Origin: Flavobacterium sp. CECT 9288
Lineage (GTDB): Bacteria > Bacteroidota > Bacteroidia > Flavobacteriales > Flavobacteriaceae
Direction: 5' to 3'
Length of the DNA stretch: 64,000 bases
Assembly: GCF_918731615.1 (NCBI RefSeq)
Contig: NZ_OU957226.1
Span: 2,419,501 to 2,483,500 of the forward strand
A program made the position numbers and the translations under genes. The stretch's first letter is position 1, and every line of letters begins with the position of its first letter. The notes below the pieces were generated by a model. It worked only from the letters and a program-made list of their open reading frames with translations, was not told where the DNA came from and ran no database searches. Positions 1-9,162 of the stretch are shown piece after piece.

Positions 1-952
1 CTGAGGCTATTGTTGCCGAGAAAGTACTGCCTGCTTGTGCATAAAAAGGTTCTTTTAGCGTTATAGATTGTGAGGCATTCAGCTGCAAATTCGTTCCTGA
101 GGACACAATGGCGGTAGAGGTCATTGTTACTTGTGAGGTCCCAGAGTTCAATACCTCCATTGCATTAGGGGGAAGCACATACGTCAAGTTACCATAAACA
201 TCATACACATAATAAGTATCATGTGCCGTATTGTTATTGTAGGTTCTTTTTAAAACTACTCGCCCTTCTTTGTCTTTGAACTCTTCGGTGGTTTTATTGT
301 TACCATCTGCTACGCTCCAGTTTTCGTCTTTGGTGATGGTTTTATACAATTGTCCCACACCATAGGTAGTCGATTGACTAAGGGTTGGATTGTACAAGCC
401 TGAAACAAAGTTTGTTGTTGCTTGAAACAATTTTACCTCATTGGCTATGTTGGTTTGATACTCCATCTTGATGGTGCGATTGTTTAACAAGGACCAATCA
501 TTTCCTGGAGCGGCTTGTTGCAACACTCGATTCAATGGAGATGCTTCAAATTGTTTTTGACTATAGGGGTTTAACGTATTTTCATATTTTACGGTATTGT
601 AAAAATTAGCAACACCTGTTAATGCATCCGTGCGATAGGCTCCTGTACTCGATGCTGTATAAGGCAAATAGTCTTTATCTTGTCTGCCAAAACCATCATA
701 GGTAACTGGAGTGATGATATCTTCTCCATTTCCGCCTTGACCAATAGCAATAGTTTGCATAGGGCGACCTAAGCCATCAAAATACGTTACGGTCTTTTGC
801 TTCTGTGATGCCGGCAAACTGCTATAATTAGCACTAGTGAACGGCTTTTGCGGTGCCTCAGTATAGATGAAATTCTCATCACTTAAGGTTTGAGAGTGCA
901 TCTGTACCTGAGAAAGAAATAGTATTAGTATTAGATAAATATGTTTTTTCAT
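1..952 (-). CDS. RHS-repeat protein, DUF6443-type N-terminus (partial)
   Basis: The ATG is at 952-950 and the frame stays open to the window edge, so about 317 N-terminal residues are visible and the C-terminus is missing. A signal peptide (MKKHIYLILILFLSQ...HSQ) is followed by a region typical of DUF6443 proteins that precede RHS/YD repeats in Bacteroidota, with motifs such as VTYFDGLGRPMQT, TYDGFGRQDKDYLPY and KDKEGRVVLKRTY. It follows the SpvB-like gene at 1002-4367 by 49 bp on the same strand. This repeats the order at 32737-23042, where an SpvB-like gene precedes an RHS gene with a toxin tail. By analogy the missing end may carry a toxin domain, which is inference only. Confidence 0.85.
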   Translation of the reverse strand, partial: MKKHIYLILILFLSQVQMHSQTLSDENFIYTEAPQKPFTSANYSSLPASQKQKTVTYFDGLGRPMQTIAIGQGGNGEDIITPVTYDGFGRQDKDYLPYTASSTGAYRTDALTGVANFYNTVKYENTLNPYSQKQFEASPLNRVLQQAAPGNDWSLLNNRTIKMEYQTNIANEVKLFQATTNFVSGLYNPTLSQSTTYGVGQLYKTITKDENWSVADGNNKTTEEFKDKEGRVVLKRTYNNNTAHDTYYVYDVYGNLTYVLPPNAMEVLNSGTSQVTMTSTAIVSSGTNLQLNASQSITLKEPFYAQAGSTFSATIAS

Positions 953-1001
953 GTGCTGTGTTTCTATATTTTTAAGAATCTTAAAATGAACTACTACTTA
1001 C

Positions 1002-4000
1002 TTATTGACAGTTAACAGTTTCACCATTGTAGTTGTAACAGTATTTTTGCAACACATTTCCATCCTGATCTTTCACCCATTTTAATCTATTGAAAGCATC
1101 ATACTCATAGGTGGTTTTTAGTCCTTTAGGATCTGTAATGGTACTCACTCCCACTAATGGGATATGAGTGTAGGTAGAAATCATAGCGTTAGGTAAATTT
1201 GTTCTTAAGGCATTTAATGCAGCTATTAAAGAATTTTCATCAATGCCATTTGATAACGCTTGCAAATTTGCTTCGTATTGTTGAACTTGAGCATAGGTTG
1301 CATTTTCTATTTTTGCTATGGGTTGCGTTTTATTATAACCCCAAATTATAGAAACTGGAGTGCCGTTTTCGGGAGTGTATTGCAACAAATTACCATTACT
1401 ATCATATTGGTCGTAAGTAAGTTTTTTCTCTAGATTTCCAACATTAGGAATTGACGGCAATACGTTCGGAAACTTTGCGGAATAAACACTTTTAGTTAGT
1501 AAAAGATTTCCTGTTGAAGCCTCTTTTGTAAAGATTGTCTTTTGCTCGGATAATTTATTCTCTAAAACAGCTGAGTTTTTATATGTTTCTGTTCGAACTG
1601 GAGCAGATATTCTGTTTTGAGCTATCAATTCAGACATAAATGGCTCATTGCTTAAATCATCCGGGTAATACATTTTTGATATCAACAACTCATCCTTGCT
1701 ATTCTTTGTTTCGGTTCTAGTAATTTGATTATGAGCTGGATTCTCAAAGAAATAATTTGTAGTTTTAGTTGTCGTTGGCTTCTCATTTTTATCATAATCT
1801 GTTTCTATAGTGCCAGTCATGACTTTTTTTCCTAAAGAAACTCCACCAGAAAAATAGAAAAAACGACCACTTGCGTAATCATTTCTCTGGTCGTAAGGCT
1901 CTGGATGCATATAATCACCAGGACGAAGTTCATTTTTTACCATAGTATTAAAAATTACATTATAAGGTAAAATTTTTAATTTTAGAATAGAATACTTATT
2001 TTCAGTGCTTTTTATTAATTTTAAACTGTTCAAAGCATCCCTTTTGTATACATTTGTTTTTTTTAGAGAACCATAGTTCCAAGTGTCACTCTTAAAATAG
2101 GCAAAATCATCAACATGAGCGGTAAAACTCAACGCTTCAACATTAACAACTGTACTGAATAAATTAAAAGAAGGGTGCTTATATATGATGGGTACATTAT
2201 CAATTACACGTTCACTGGCAACATTTTCAAAATAATACTCAGTCTTACCATTGTTAATTGACGTTTCAGGGTCAATTTCAGTTTCTATAACTTTACAGTA
2301 AGTGATATTTGGACCACTGCCTATGTTATTATTATAAATAGCTGAAGAACTATAGATTGGAACAAGGCTTTCACTCAAAAGTGATAACTTATCCATTGAA
2401 TTATATCTTTTATAAGAACCAGAACCTATTTTATTCAATATGTTTTCATTTTGATAATCAAATTGTTTTATAATTACAGGTAAAACATTTTTCCCATTAT
2501 AGCTTTTTATGGATTTAATGCGTAATCCTCCAATAAACCTAGTTGTAGGAACAATTGTTGAACTTGTTTGCTCTTGCCAACTAGCAGTTATTGAGGCTGA
2601 AGGACAACCCGCAGCTCCTACATTTCCTGAGCGATTTTCTAATGCACTTATAGTATGACTACTATTACCTCCAAAATCTCTTAAAACTGTTATTGATTGA
2701 CTTGGAAAAAAAGAACCATTATTATTAGGTCTAAAAAAAATTTCATCTCGATAAGTGACTCTCGAATTTGCACCAGATTCTTGATTTGCCTGAGTAAAAT
2801 TAATATTTAATTTACCACTACCATGTACATAACTTGATGCCGTAGTGAAGGTTTGGGTTTGATAATTTGGACCTGCATAATAGCCGCAACCTGTTCCGAA
2901 ACCAATTGTCGTTACAGATTTAGTAACTATTGTTGGAGTATTAACATTCTCAACATATTGGTTAGCTTCATATTCGAAAATACTAAATCCTCCTTCAGGA
3001 TAAGTTATTTTCTCTAAAATTCCAGATTTCATTAAATTTTCGTCTGCATTCCTATTCCCAGTTCCAAAACTAATTATTCCTTGCTCCCCTAGTAAATCCA
3101 TAATCGTAGGAGTAGTTAATGATCCATTATTTCCATTTATATATCCCCAATAATCCTGTTTTGTAGTACCTCTTACTGGCAATTGTGTAGTATTATAGTC
3201 AAAAATATGTTTAGTGTTAAGGACATTATTAACAACCTCTTTTAATCGAAGGGATTTGAATTTGCTATTTTGTATTAATAGATTATTTATCAGAGGATCT
3301 GACCAAATGGGATCGGTAGTTGTACTTCCACCAGATCTCGAATAGTAATCATAATTGAAACTTGATTTTTGAAGAAGTTTTACCTGATTATTTACAACAG
3401 AAGATACTTCAATTGAATTTAGCTTGTAATCTTCTACCAAATCTTGTCTGTCAAGAGTCGACAAAAATTCTATCCTTCCATTTGGAAATGTAATTGATTC
3501 TAAAAATTGTTTTGTAATTCTGGGAGAAGTTAAACCAGGAGGGAAATTTGTTTTTATATATGAATATTGTTTTAAAGGAAATAAACTCTCGCTTCCAGCT
3601 ACAGGATAATCGTGACTTTCAATAGATTTATAATTAAACAAAATTTCCTCTCTACCATTTGCCGAAATAATTTTAGAAAGATACCAAGCTGATGTATAAT
3701 CTGGCTGATAAATAACATCACCAGCACTACTACCAGACGTAGTTTCAAAATCAGTCTTAGCTCCAAAAAGGTAAACAGTACCATCATCTTTAGTAACTTT
3801 AATACCACCACTTTCTATCTGGCTTGCTTCAACTTTTGTGTTTTGAAAATCTCTAAAAAGAACTTTATTTGAATCCGTATGATCATAATAAAAAGAACCT
3901 GATAATCCAGGTGCATTTACAACATATTCATCAGGTGCTGTATCATCTGCTCCTCTTTGTTGGTCATACAAACTTCTATAATTTTCAGTATTAAAAGCGA

Positions 4001-4367
4001 AATTGCCTCTTAAATCAGGAATTGGATTACCACCATCAGGCCTTCCCTTTGTATTTCTAACGATAGCCCCGCCTGCATTTAAGTTCCATCCTAAACCTAC
4101 CCAAGAGGCATTTTCATTCAGTTGTATTCCTGATGTATTGTAACTTAAGCTTATTGGCACCGTTAGTTCTTTGGTTTTAATGGTGTAAATAGGGATACTC
4201 ACATTTAATTTCCCAGTAGAGTAATCAACCGGATACAAGCCTTGTTTGGCAAATGAAGCTGCATTGGGACTCACAGGGAAATAATTTGGCAAATCTTTGG
4301 TCACTTGAGAAAAACTTGACACAACAAAACAAGATAGAAAAATCAAAGAAAAAAATATTCTATTCAT
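1002..4367 (-). CDS. SpvB/TcaC-like secreted protein with terminal YD repeat
   Basis: This is a 1121-aa secreted protein. The signal peptide MNRIFFSLIFLSCFVVSSFSQ is followed by an N-terminal block (SPNAASFAKQGLYPVDYSTG, LSYNTSGIQLNENASWVGLGW) seen in large SpvB-like/RHS-associated proteins of Bacteroidota. The middle is beta-rich. The C-terminus has a single YD-type unit (TYEYDAFNRLKWVKDQDGN) and then stops. It lies 92 bp after gspF and 49 bp before the RHS gene at the left edge. The pairing of an SpvB-like protein with an RHS protein recalls the TcB/TcC halves of Tc toxins, where the two polypeptides form one RHS cocoon. There is no T9SS C-terminal sorting domain, so export by the neighbouring T2SS is a plausible inference. 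Confidence 0.8.
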   Translation of the reverse strand: MNRIFFSLIFLSCFVVSSFSQVTKDLPNYFPVSPNAASFAKQGLYPVDYSTGKLNVSIPIYTIKTKELTVPISLSYNTSGIQLNENASWVGLGWNLNAGGAIVRNTKGRPDGGNPIPDLRGNFAFNTENYRSLYDQQRGADDTAPDEYVVNAPGLSGSFYYDHTDSNKVLFRDFQNTKVEASQIESGGIKVTKDDGTVYLFGAKTDFETTSGSSAGDVIYQPDYTSAWYLSKIISANGREEILFNYKSIESHDYPVAGSESLFPLKQYSYIKTNFPPGLTSPRITKQFLESITFPNGRIEFLSTLDRQDLVEDYKLNSIEVSSVVNNQVKLLQKSSFNYDYYSRSGGSTTTDPIWSDPLINNLLIQNSKFKSLRLKEVVNNVLNTKHIFDYNTTQLPVRGTTKQDYWGYINGNNGSLTTPTIMDLLGEQGIISFGTGNRNADENLMKSGILEKITYPEGGFSIFEYEANQYVENVNTPTIVTKSVTTIGFGTGCGYYAGPNYQTQTFTTASSYVHGSGKLNINFTQANQESGANSRVTYRDEIFFRPNNNGSFFPSQSITVLRDFGGNSSHTISALENRSGNVGAAGCPSASITASWQEQTSSTIVPTTRFIGGLRIKSIKSYNGKNVLPVIIKQFDYQNENILNKIGSGSYKRYNSMDKLSLLSESLVPIYSSSAIYNNNIGSGPNITYCKVIETEIDPETSINNGKTEYYFENVASERVIDNVPIIYKHPSFNLFSTVVNVEALSFTAHVDDFAYFKSDTWNYGSLKKTNVYKRDALNSLKLIKSTENKYSILKLKILPYNVIFNTMVKNELRPGDYMHPEPYDQRNDYASGRFFYFSGGVSLGKKVMTGTIETDYDKNEKPTTTKTTNYFFENPAHNQITRTETKNSKDELLISKMYYPDDLSNEPFMSELIAQNRISAPVRTETYKNSAVLENKLSEQKTIFTKEASTGNLLLTKSVYSAKFPNVLPSIPNVGNLEKKLTYDQYDSNGNLLQYTPENGTPVSIIWGYNKTQPIAKIENATYAQVQQYEANLQALSNGIDENSLIAALNALRTNLPNAMISTYTHIPLVGVSTITDPKGLKTTYEYDAFNRLKWVKDQDGNVLQKYCYNYNGETVNCQ

Positions 4368-4459
4368 ACTATATAATTCTATTAACTAATTTATAACAAT
4401 ACAAAACCTATTAAAATACAATATTACAATAAATAAAAAGAACCAACAAGCTTAATTTT

Positions 4460-5593
4460 CTAATTTATAACACTACTCAACTGAAACATTGGTAAATACA
4501 TCGCTACAAGCAATACCGCTACTAAAACCCCAACGAAAAGGATAATAAAAGGTTCCAACACCGTAGTTAAAACTTTAGATTGTTGCACTACTTCTTGGCT
4601 GTATTGCTCGCTGAGTTGCTGAAAAACATAGTCTGTTTGGTTGGTTTCTTCTGCCACTTTTACCATAGAAATGATGCGATTATCAAACAAAGAATTTGCT
4701 TTTAGACTTTCGCTTAAGCTATGCCCTTTTAAAATATTATGTTCTACAGCGGTCAACGATTCTTGTAAGGGAGCAAACTGAATCATTTTTTTTACCATTT
4801 GTATGCTGTTCAATAAGGGAACTTTGGCAGTGGTTAGTAAAGCAATAGCTTGTGTGAACTGAGCCAGATAGATTTTTACCAAAAAAGAGCCCAAAACAGG
4901 AATTTTCAAAAGGCTATAATCTACCACGCGCTTAAGCTTGGCATTGTCTTTAAAAATTCTAAAAAGAATAGCTGAGATGAGGATCAAGATAAAAACATAT
5001 AACGCATAAGCTGTCGTTAAATCTGATAATTTTACAATAACTTTGGTCAACATGGGTAATTCGACTTGGTTTTGTCTAAAAATATCTTGGAACATAGGCA
5101 CAACATAAGTCAACATAAAAATCACGACTGTAATTGCTGTACACATCACGATTGCTGGATAAGTCAAAGCCCCAATGATGATTCTTTTTTGCTCGTTTTT
5201 TCGTTTATAAAACTCTCCTAATTCTTTACAAACTTGTGCGGTAGTTCCTGTTTCCTCCCCTATTTGCAAAGAATAAAACTCATATTCCGAGAATACTTTT
5301 GCCTCAATCAATGCTTGAGAAAAGGACTTTCCATTGATCACTTGCTGGAGGATGGATTCGAGTAAGGCTTTATCGGCGTTCTTTTTTTGAGAGTCTATAA
5401 TTAATCCCAAGGCCTCTTTGAGTGTAATCCCAGCGCGTAATAGTACCGCTAGTTCATGATACAATTCTTGTTTTTTCTTAGCTCCAAAGCGCTCACCAAA
5501 CAAGACAATTTCTTGCTTCAGCAGGGATTCTAAGGAAGTACCATCCTTTGAATGGATAGGAGTGTTTGATTGTGTATCGAGTTGGAAAGCCAT
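4460..5593 (-). CDS. gspF: Type II secretion inner-membrane protein GspF
   Basis: This is a 377-aa polytopic membrane protein of the GspF/PilC family, the platform protein that couples the GspE ATPase to pseudopilus assembly. Two T2SSF domains are visible, at roughly residues 40-165 (LAVLLRAGITLKEAL, GEETGTTAQVCKEL) and 240-365 (FTQAIALLTTAKVPLLNSI, VAEETNQTD). Membrane segments lie near 145-168, 195-215 and 345-368. The end (EPFIILFVGVLVAVLLVAMY) is the characteristic family C-terminus. The start is ATG, 1 bp after the pseudopilin gene at 5595. It closes the minor-pseudopilin block of the operon. Family assignment is secure; which proteins it helps export is inferred from context. Confidence 0.95.
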   Translation of the reverse strand: MAFQLDTQSNTPIHSKDGTSLESLLKQEIVLFGERFGAKKKQELYHELAVLLRAGITLKEALGLIIDSQKKNADKALLESILQQVINGKSFSQALIEAKVFSEYEFYSLQIGEETGTTAQVCKELGEFYKRKNEQKRIIIGALTYPAIVMCTAITVVIFMLTYVVPMFQDIFRQNQVELPMLTKVIVKLSDLTTAYALYVFILILISAILFRIFKDNAKLKRVVDYSLLKIPVLGSFLVKIYLAQFTQAIALLTTAKVPLLNSIQMVKKMIQFAPLQESLTAVEHNILKGHSLSESLKANSLFDNRIISMVKVAEETNQTDYVFQQLSEQYSQEVVQQSKVLTTVLEPFIILFVGVLVAVLLVAMYLPMFQLSSVIN

Positions 5594-5594
5594 A

Positions 5595-6065
5595 TTATTG
5601 ATTCATGCTATAGGTTAGATCATTCTTTTTTGAAATAAAAAGTTCATAGCCTTTTACTTCTTCATCTGCTGAGATACAAATGCCATCCACTTTTCCTTCG
5701 GATATCGTTTTGCCTTCAAATAAAAAATGAATGGGCTTCAATTTTAACGCTATGGTATCCGTATTACGCAAAACATAATTTCCTTTAAAGGAATAAAATA
5801 CGGTATCCGTCTCTGAAACCATTGCTAAAGTTTCATTGGAAGCGGTATAGGTTATATCATGTAATTGATTGACCTCTTTCCAAAGCCGTTGTTCAAAAAG
5901 AACCAAACTACTCGTTTTATCATAATTGGTTTGAATAGCATAAATCTCTCGTTGTACCAATCGCAGGACACTGAATGCCATACCAATTACGATGGCTGTA
6001 ATAATTAGTACCACTAACAGCTCAGACAAGGTAAAGGAGTCCAACTTATTTTTATTCTTTTGCAT
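5595..6065 (-). CDS. Minor pseudopilin (GspJ/GspH-like)
   Basis: This is a 156-aa protein with a type IV prepilin N-terminus: a short basic leader (MQKNKNKLDS), then F-T-L-S-E with the conserved Glu at mature position 5, then a hydrophobic helix (LLVVLIITAIVIGMAFSVL). Processing would be by the A24 prepilin peptidase encoded at 34394-34882. The globular domain is beta-rich and too divergent to assign firmly to GspH or GspJ, but its place between a GspI-like pseudopilin and gspF suits a minor pseudopilin at the pseudopilus tip. Spacing is 1 bp to gspF and 5 bp to the upstream pseudopilin gene. Confidence 0.85.
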   Translation of the reverse strand: MQKNKNKLDSFTLSELLVVLIITAIVIGMAFSVLRLVQREIYAIQTNYDKTSSLVLFEQRLWKEVNQLHDITYTASNETLAMVSETDTVFYSFKGNYVLRNTDTIALKLKPIHFLFEGKTISEGKVDGICISADEEVKGYELFISKKNDLTYSMNQ

Positions 6066-6070
6066 ATACT

Positions 6071-6427
6071 TTATTTAAAACTGGTGTCAACATCGGAATC
6101 CGTTATCACTTCCCTAAAGGTTTCTTTTTTTCCATTACTATTCGTTGCTTTCAAAATCACTACAGCCTTAGTTTCTTTTTCTTTTAGCTCAATATTGACT
6201 TGCCAGTCTTGAAACTTTTCTTCATAAGGCAAGTCAATCGTGTGATGCTGAATATCATATTCTAATCGATTCAATCGGGTTTCAATTGCATGCGTATTCT
6301 GTTTGTAAGTATTTAGGATAAGGTTATTTAAAATCAAACTCGCAATCATGAAAAGTATTACTACTAAAACGGTTGCGACCAACACTTCCACCAAGGTAGC
6401 CGAGCTTACTTTTCTTAATACAGCCAT
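6071..6427 (-). CDS. Minor pseudopilin (GspI-like)
   Basis: This is a 118-aa prepilin-like protein. The leader MAVLRKVSS precedes A-T-L-V-E, with Glu at mature position 5, and a hydrophobic helix (VLVATVLVVILFMIASLIL), the pattern of minor pseudopilins, especially GspI/PilV. The remainder is a small soluble domain with no recognised motif. It overlaps the upstream beta-helix gene by 13 bp, so the two are probably translationally coupled. I am confident of the pseudopilin class and less so of the I subtype. Confidence 0.85.
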   Translation of the reverse strand: MAVLRKVSSATLVEVLVATVLVVILFMIASLILNNLILNTYKQNTHAIETRLNRLEYDIQHHTIDLPYEEKFQDWQVNIELKEKETKAVVILKATNSNGKKETFREVITDSDVDTSFK

Positions 6428-7689
6428 TTCATAATTGTTTTGGGTTGTTTTTCAAAAAGTAATCCACCATAAGTAATTGGTAACTCCTCATTGTTAATTT
6501 TTCCATTGTAAATATGATTCACATAAATTGACCCCGCTTGATTGGCTACAAACTGTTTGGTTAATACTGTTCCAGAGACAGTGCCTTGCAAGTCAATGTT
6601 TCCGTTACAATAGACTTGTCCCTTAACGGTAGCGCCGCTCTCTATTTTGATTGCCGTATCAAAATTAGACACCTCTTTTTTGTTGTAATACAAGACTACT
6701 CCTCTTATTAAGCTACCTGAATCAATGAAGATTTGATTGATCGTACTGTTGGGCATATTTCTTTGACTAGTATCTAATGCTTCTTGATATAATACCAAAG
6801 AAGAAGGGTAGCTTAACTCACAATTTTTATGCACCGTGATTTGTTTTGAAGCCACTACCTGAAACACTCCTTTGGTGCCTTCCTCAATAATAACCGTTGG
6901 AGCTATAATAATAACATCCTTCAAATGTGCTGATGCTTTTACTAGTATTTGCTGGGTAGATTTGATAATAACGTTCCCTGTGATTGAAAGGTTTTCTAAC
7001 ACTATGGAATTTTTAGAAGTCCAATACTTTGTAGCTGCTTCAAAAGAATGCACCGAGGATTTTACTGAATTTACAGCTCCCATCTCTTGCTGTTCTGATG
7101 GATTGGTTTTAACAAGTTCGTCTAAAGATGCTAAAACATTTTTAGACAAAGGAGGTAAACTTGTTTCACTTTTTTCTGTTGCGCCATCAATTAGCGTTAC
7201 CCCATAAAAACTATTCCCTGCTATATAGCCTGTTTTCACTCCTTGTGATGGTAAAAAAGCCGCTCCTTTTATTGCAGTAGTCCCAACCAAAGACAGGCCA
7301 TTTTGTGTCTCCTGTAGATAAAGCACTGGCGTAGTTTCAGTAGAAAATTTTCCGCCTATGATGGCTGTTTTTACAAAATGCTTGTTTCTAAAATGGGCTT
7401 TGCTATGAACCTTCTCAAAAACGCCCCATGGAGCGAGCTGAACTTGTATGCTCTTATTCGCCTCCTCTTGTAAAGGCACTTGAAGCGTATCCGAAGACAC
7501 TATGGGGGCAGCAATTACATAATCTATCCCAAAATTAGAAAGATGTATCATCGCTACTGTGCCTTTGGCCTGCTCTTTCATATAATAGAAAGTATAGGCA
7601 TACAAGACTAAAGCTCCTAACAATAAAGCAATCAATAGTCCAATAAACACGGTAAATTGAAGCGCACCCGAGCGCAGTTTTTTAAGCAT
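6415..7689 (-). CDS. Beta-helix membrane protein in the GspK position
   Basis: This is a 424-aa protein with a basic N-terminus and one membrane helix near residues 10-33 (FTVFIGLLIALLLGALVLYAY), resembling the start of GspK. The usual GspK domains are not visible. Residues from about 225 onward show repeated short beta-strand units (ENLSITGNVIIKSTQQILV, HLKDVIIIAPTVIIEE, GSLIRGVVLYYNKKE, IKIESGATVKGQVYCNGNID), as in right-handed beta-helix or bactofilin-like folds. Its place between the GspC/PilP-like gene (2 bp gap) and the GspI-like pseudopilin (13 bp overlap) implies it works at the pseudopilus tip or in the periplasmic assembly. Its role is inferred from position; the beta-helix reading comes from repeat periodicity. 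Confidence 0.7.
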   Translation of the reverse strand: MLKKLRSGALQFTVFIGLLIALLLGALVLYAYTFYYMKEQAKGTVAMIHLSNFGIDYVIAAPIVSSDTLQVPLQEEANKSIQVQLAPWGVFEKVHSKAHFRNKHFVKTAIIGGKFSTETTPVLYLQETQNGLSLVGTTAIKGAAFLPSQGVKTGYIAGNSFYGVTLIDGATEKSETSLPPLSKNVLASLDELVKTNPSEQQEMGAVNSVKSSVHSFEAATKYWTSKNSIVLENLSITGNVIIKSTQQILVKASAHLKDVIIIAPTVIIEEGTKGVFQVVASKQITVHKNCELSYPSSLVLYQEALDTSQRNMPNSTINQIFIDSGSLIRGVVLYYNKKEVSNFDTAIKIESGATVKGQVYCNGNIDLQGTVSGTVLTKQFVANQAGSIYVNHIYNGKINNEELPITYGGLLFEKQPKTIMKWLY

Positions 7690-7691
7690 AT

Positions 7692-8174
7692 TTAATCGGC
7701 TAACATAATTAGATTCAATTCGCCTTGGTATTTAACATAGACCGATTCTTTGTCTCCTGACTTTAAAAATATCCCATTAGCGGTATCCCCAATACTCATA
7801 AAACAATTCTTGCCATTGATGATCAATAAGAATGTTTTTTTCTTCTCTTTTACGTCAGAGAGTACCCCTTTGTATTGTATTGCTGGCCAAACCAGTTCTG
7901 GGACTGCTTTTACTTTTATGGTTTTTTTTTGTTTTTTGGGCTGGGTCACAGGTGCAGCGGGAACATGTAGTGTTCCCAAAAAAGGATCTCTATAGTTGGT
8001 TTCAATAATTATTTTTTGTGGCTCTTTGTAGGTATGAGGTTGGACAGCCCAATGGCTTGGCGACTCAGGAATTATTTCTTCAGCTGAACCAAAAGAAACA
8101 AATTCATAAATCACCAAACCCCAAATGCCTAGCACCACTGGAAGTAAAATATAAATAGCGCGTTTATTTTTCAT
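7692..8174 (-). CDS. GspC/PilP-like periplasmic connector
   Basis: This is a 160-aa bitopic protein: a membrane segment near residues 7-28 (IYILLPVVLGIWGLVIYEFV), a Pro/Lys-rich linker containing NYRDPFLG, and a small beta domain from about 93 (LVWPAIQYKGVLSD, FLLIINGKNCFMSIGDTANG). This layout is that of the GspC homology region or PilP, which links the inner-membrane platform to the secretin. The start ATG overlaps the 3' end of the upstream tail-fibre-like gene by 11 bp (ATGAAAAATAA), which ties fibre-gene and T2SS translation together. It lies 2 bp before the beta-helix gene. Confidence 0.75.
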   Translation of the reverse strand: MKNKRAIYILLPVVLGIWGLVIYEFVSFGSAEEIIPESPSHWAVQPHTYKEPQKIIIETNYRDPFLGTLHVPAAPVTQPKKQKKTIKVKAVPELVWPAIQYKGVLSDVKEKKKTFLLIINGKNCFMSIGDTANGIFLKSGDKESVYVKYQGELNLIMLAD

Positions 8175-9156
8175 TCGCCGTATTCATTTTAGCTAAAGTT
8201 TTTTCCATCTGATCAATTTTGGCCAACATCACTTTGTGGGATTCTAATTCTTTGGCTTGCTGAGTAATCAATTTCTGCTGTTCAATCACATACAGCGTCA
8301 ATTCCTCAATTTTTTGTAAAAGTTTGGTATTCAAATCACCTAAATTAGATCCTTGTTCTTGCATTTCTTTGGCAGTCGCAATTTCTGGAAGGTGCTTGTT
8401 TTTCTTAACATAAGCTTCTAATTCAGTCAAGGGCATTAAGGGGTATTTTTCTTCAAAAACAAAATCAGCTCCATCCATGTCCACCTTTACTTCACGGGAA
8501 CGAATAGTACCAATAACATCGAGTTTGTGTGCTGGTGAGGTGGTACCGATGCCTACGTTGCCATTCCCCTGTAATGTTAAAACATCTAATGGGATTGCAT
8601 TAGAAAACCCTCCTGGGTATAATCTAAATTTTAATTTATTTTCATTTGCATTCCCAGCTGTTATTGTTGCATCAATCCCATGCCAACGATTTGCCATACT
8701 TGTTCCACTTTCTAAATCAGATTTGTGACCATATTTAATTATATTATCAAAAGTGCCATCAATTCCATTTAATGTTAATTTAGAAATACCACCTAATATA
8801 CTAAGTTTTGCCGAAGGACTTTTTGTTCCAATTCCTACATTACCATTAGATGAAAAATCAATAAAAGTATCTTCCCAATTTTTCCCAATATAACTTCTAT
8901 TAAATCCAGTAACACCATTACTCATTTCACCATAGGTCCCAAAGGTGATAAAGTCTTGTCCTCCAACATGATCAGAGACAGAGAAAAATCTAGCCCAACC
9001 ACCAGTATATCCAGGAAAATTAGTCTTTATTTTCACTCCATAAGTAGGGCCATCGGTACCTATAGCAACATTATTAAAAGTTGTATTTTGTGCATTAGTT
9101 TTCAAAACAATAAAAACTAAATAAACAAAAAGGATAATTCTATGCATGTTTATCAT
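8164..9156 (-). CDS. Tail-fibre-like secreted protein, C-terminal type A
   Basis: This is a 330-aa secreted protein; the start is ATG at 9156 or 9147, the latter giving signal peptide MHRIILFVYLVFIVLKTNAQ. Two VGIGTxxPxxKL units (NVGIGTKSPSAKLSI, NVGIGTTSPAHKLDV) flank a variable region. The C-terminal module has GTIRSREVKVDMDGADFVF, NKHLPEIATAKEMQEQG and the coiled-coil start [15 protein letters not shown]. This module is common in Bacteroidota surface proteins and probably drives trimerisation. It is the last of eight consecutive paralogs and overlaps the GspC/PilP-like gene by 11 bp. There is no T9SS sorting domain and no phage genes nearby, so I read it as a fibrous secreted protein, not a phage tail. 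Confidence 0.8.
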   Translation of the reverse strand: MINMHRIILFVYLVFIVLKTNAQNTTFNNVAIGTDGPTYGVKIKTNFPGYTGGWARFFSVSDHVGGQDFITFGTYGEMSNGVTGFNRSYIGKNWEDTFIDFSSNGNVGIGTKSPSAKLSILGGISKLTLNGIDGTFDNIIKYGHKSDLESGTSMANRWHGIDATITAGNANENKLKFRLYPGGFSNAIPLDVLTLQGNGNVGIGTTSPAHKLDVIGTIRSREVKVDMDGADFVFEEKYPLMPLTELEAYVKKNKHLPEIATAKEMQEQGSNLGDLNTKLLQKIEELTLYVIEQQKLITQQAKELESHKVMLAKIDQMEKTLAKMNTANEK

Positions 9157-9162
9157 TTTAAG

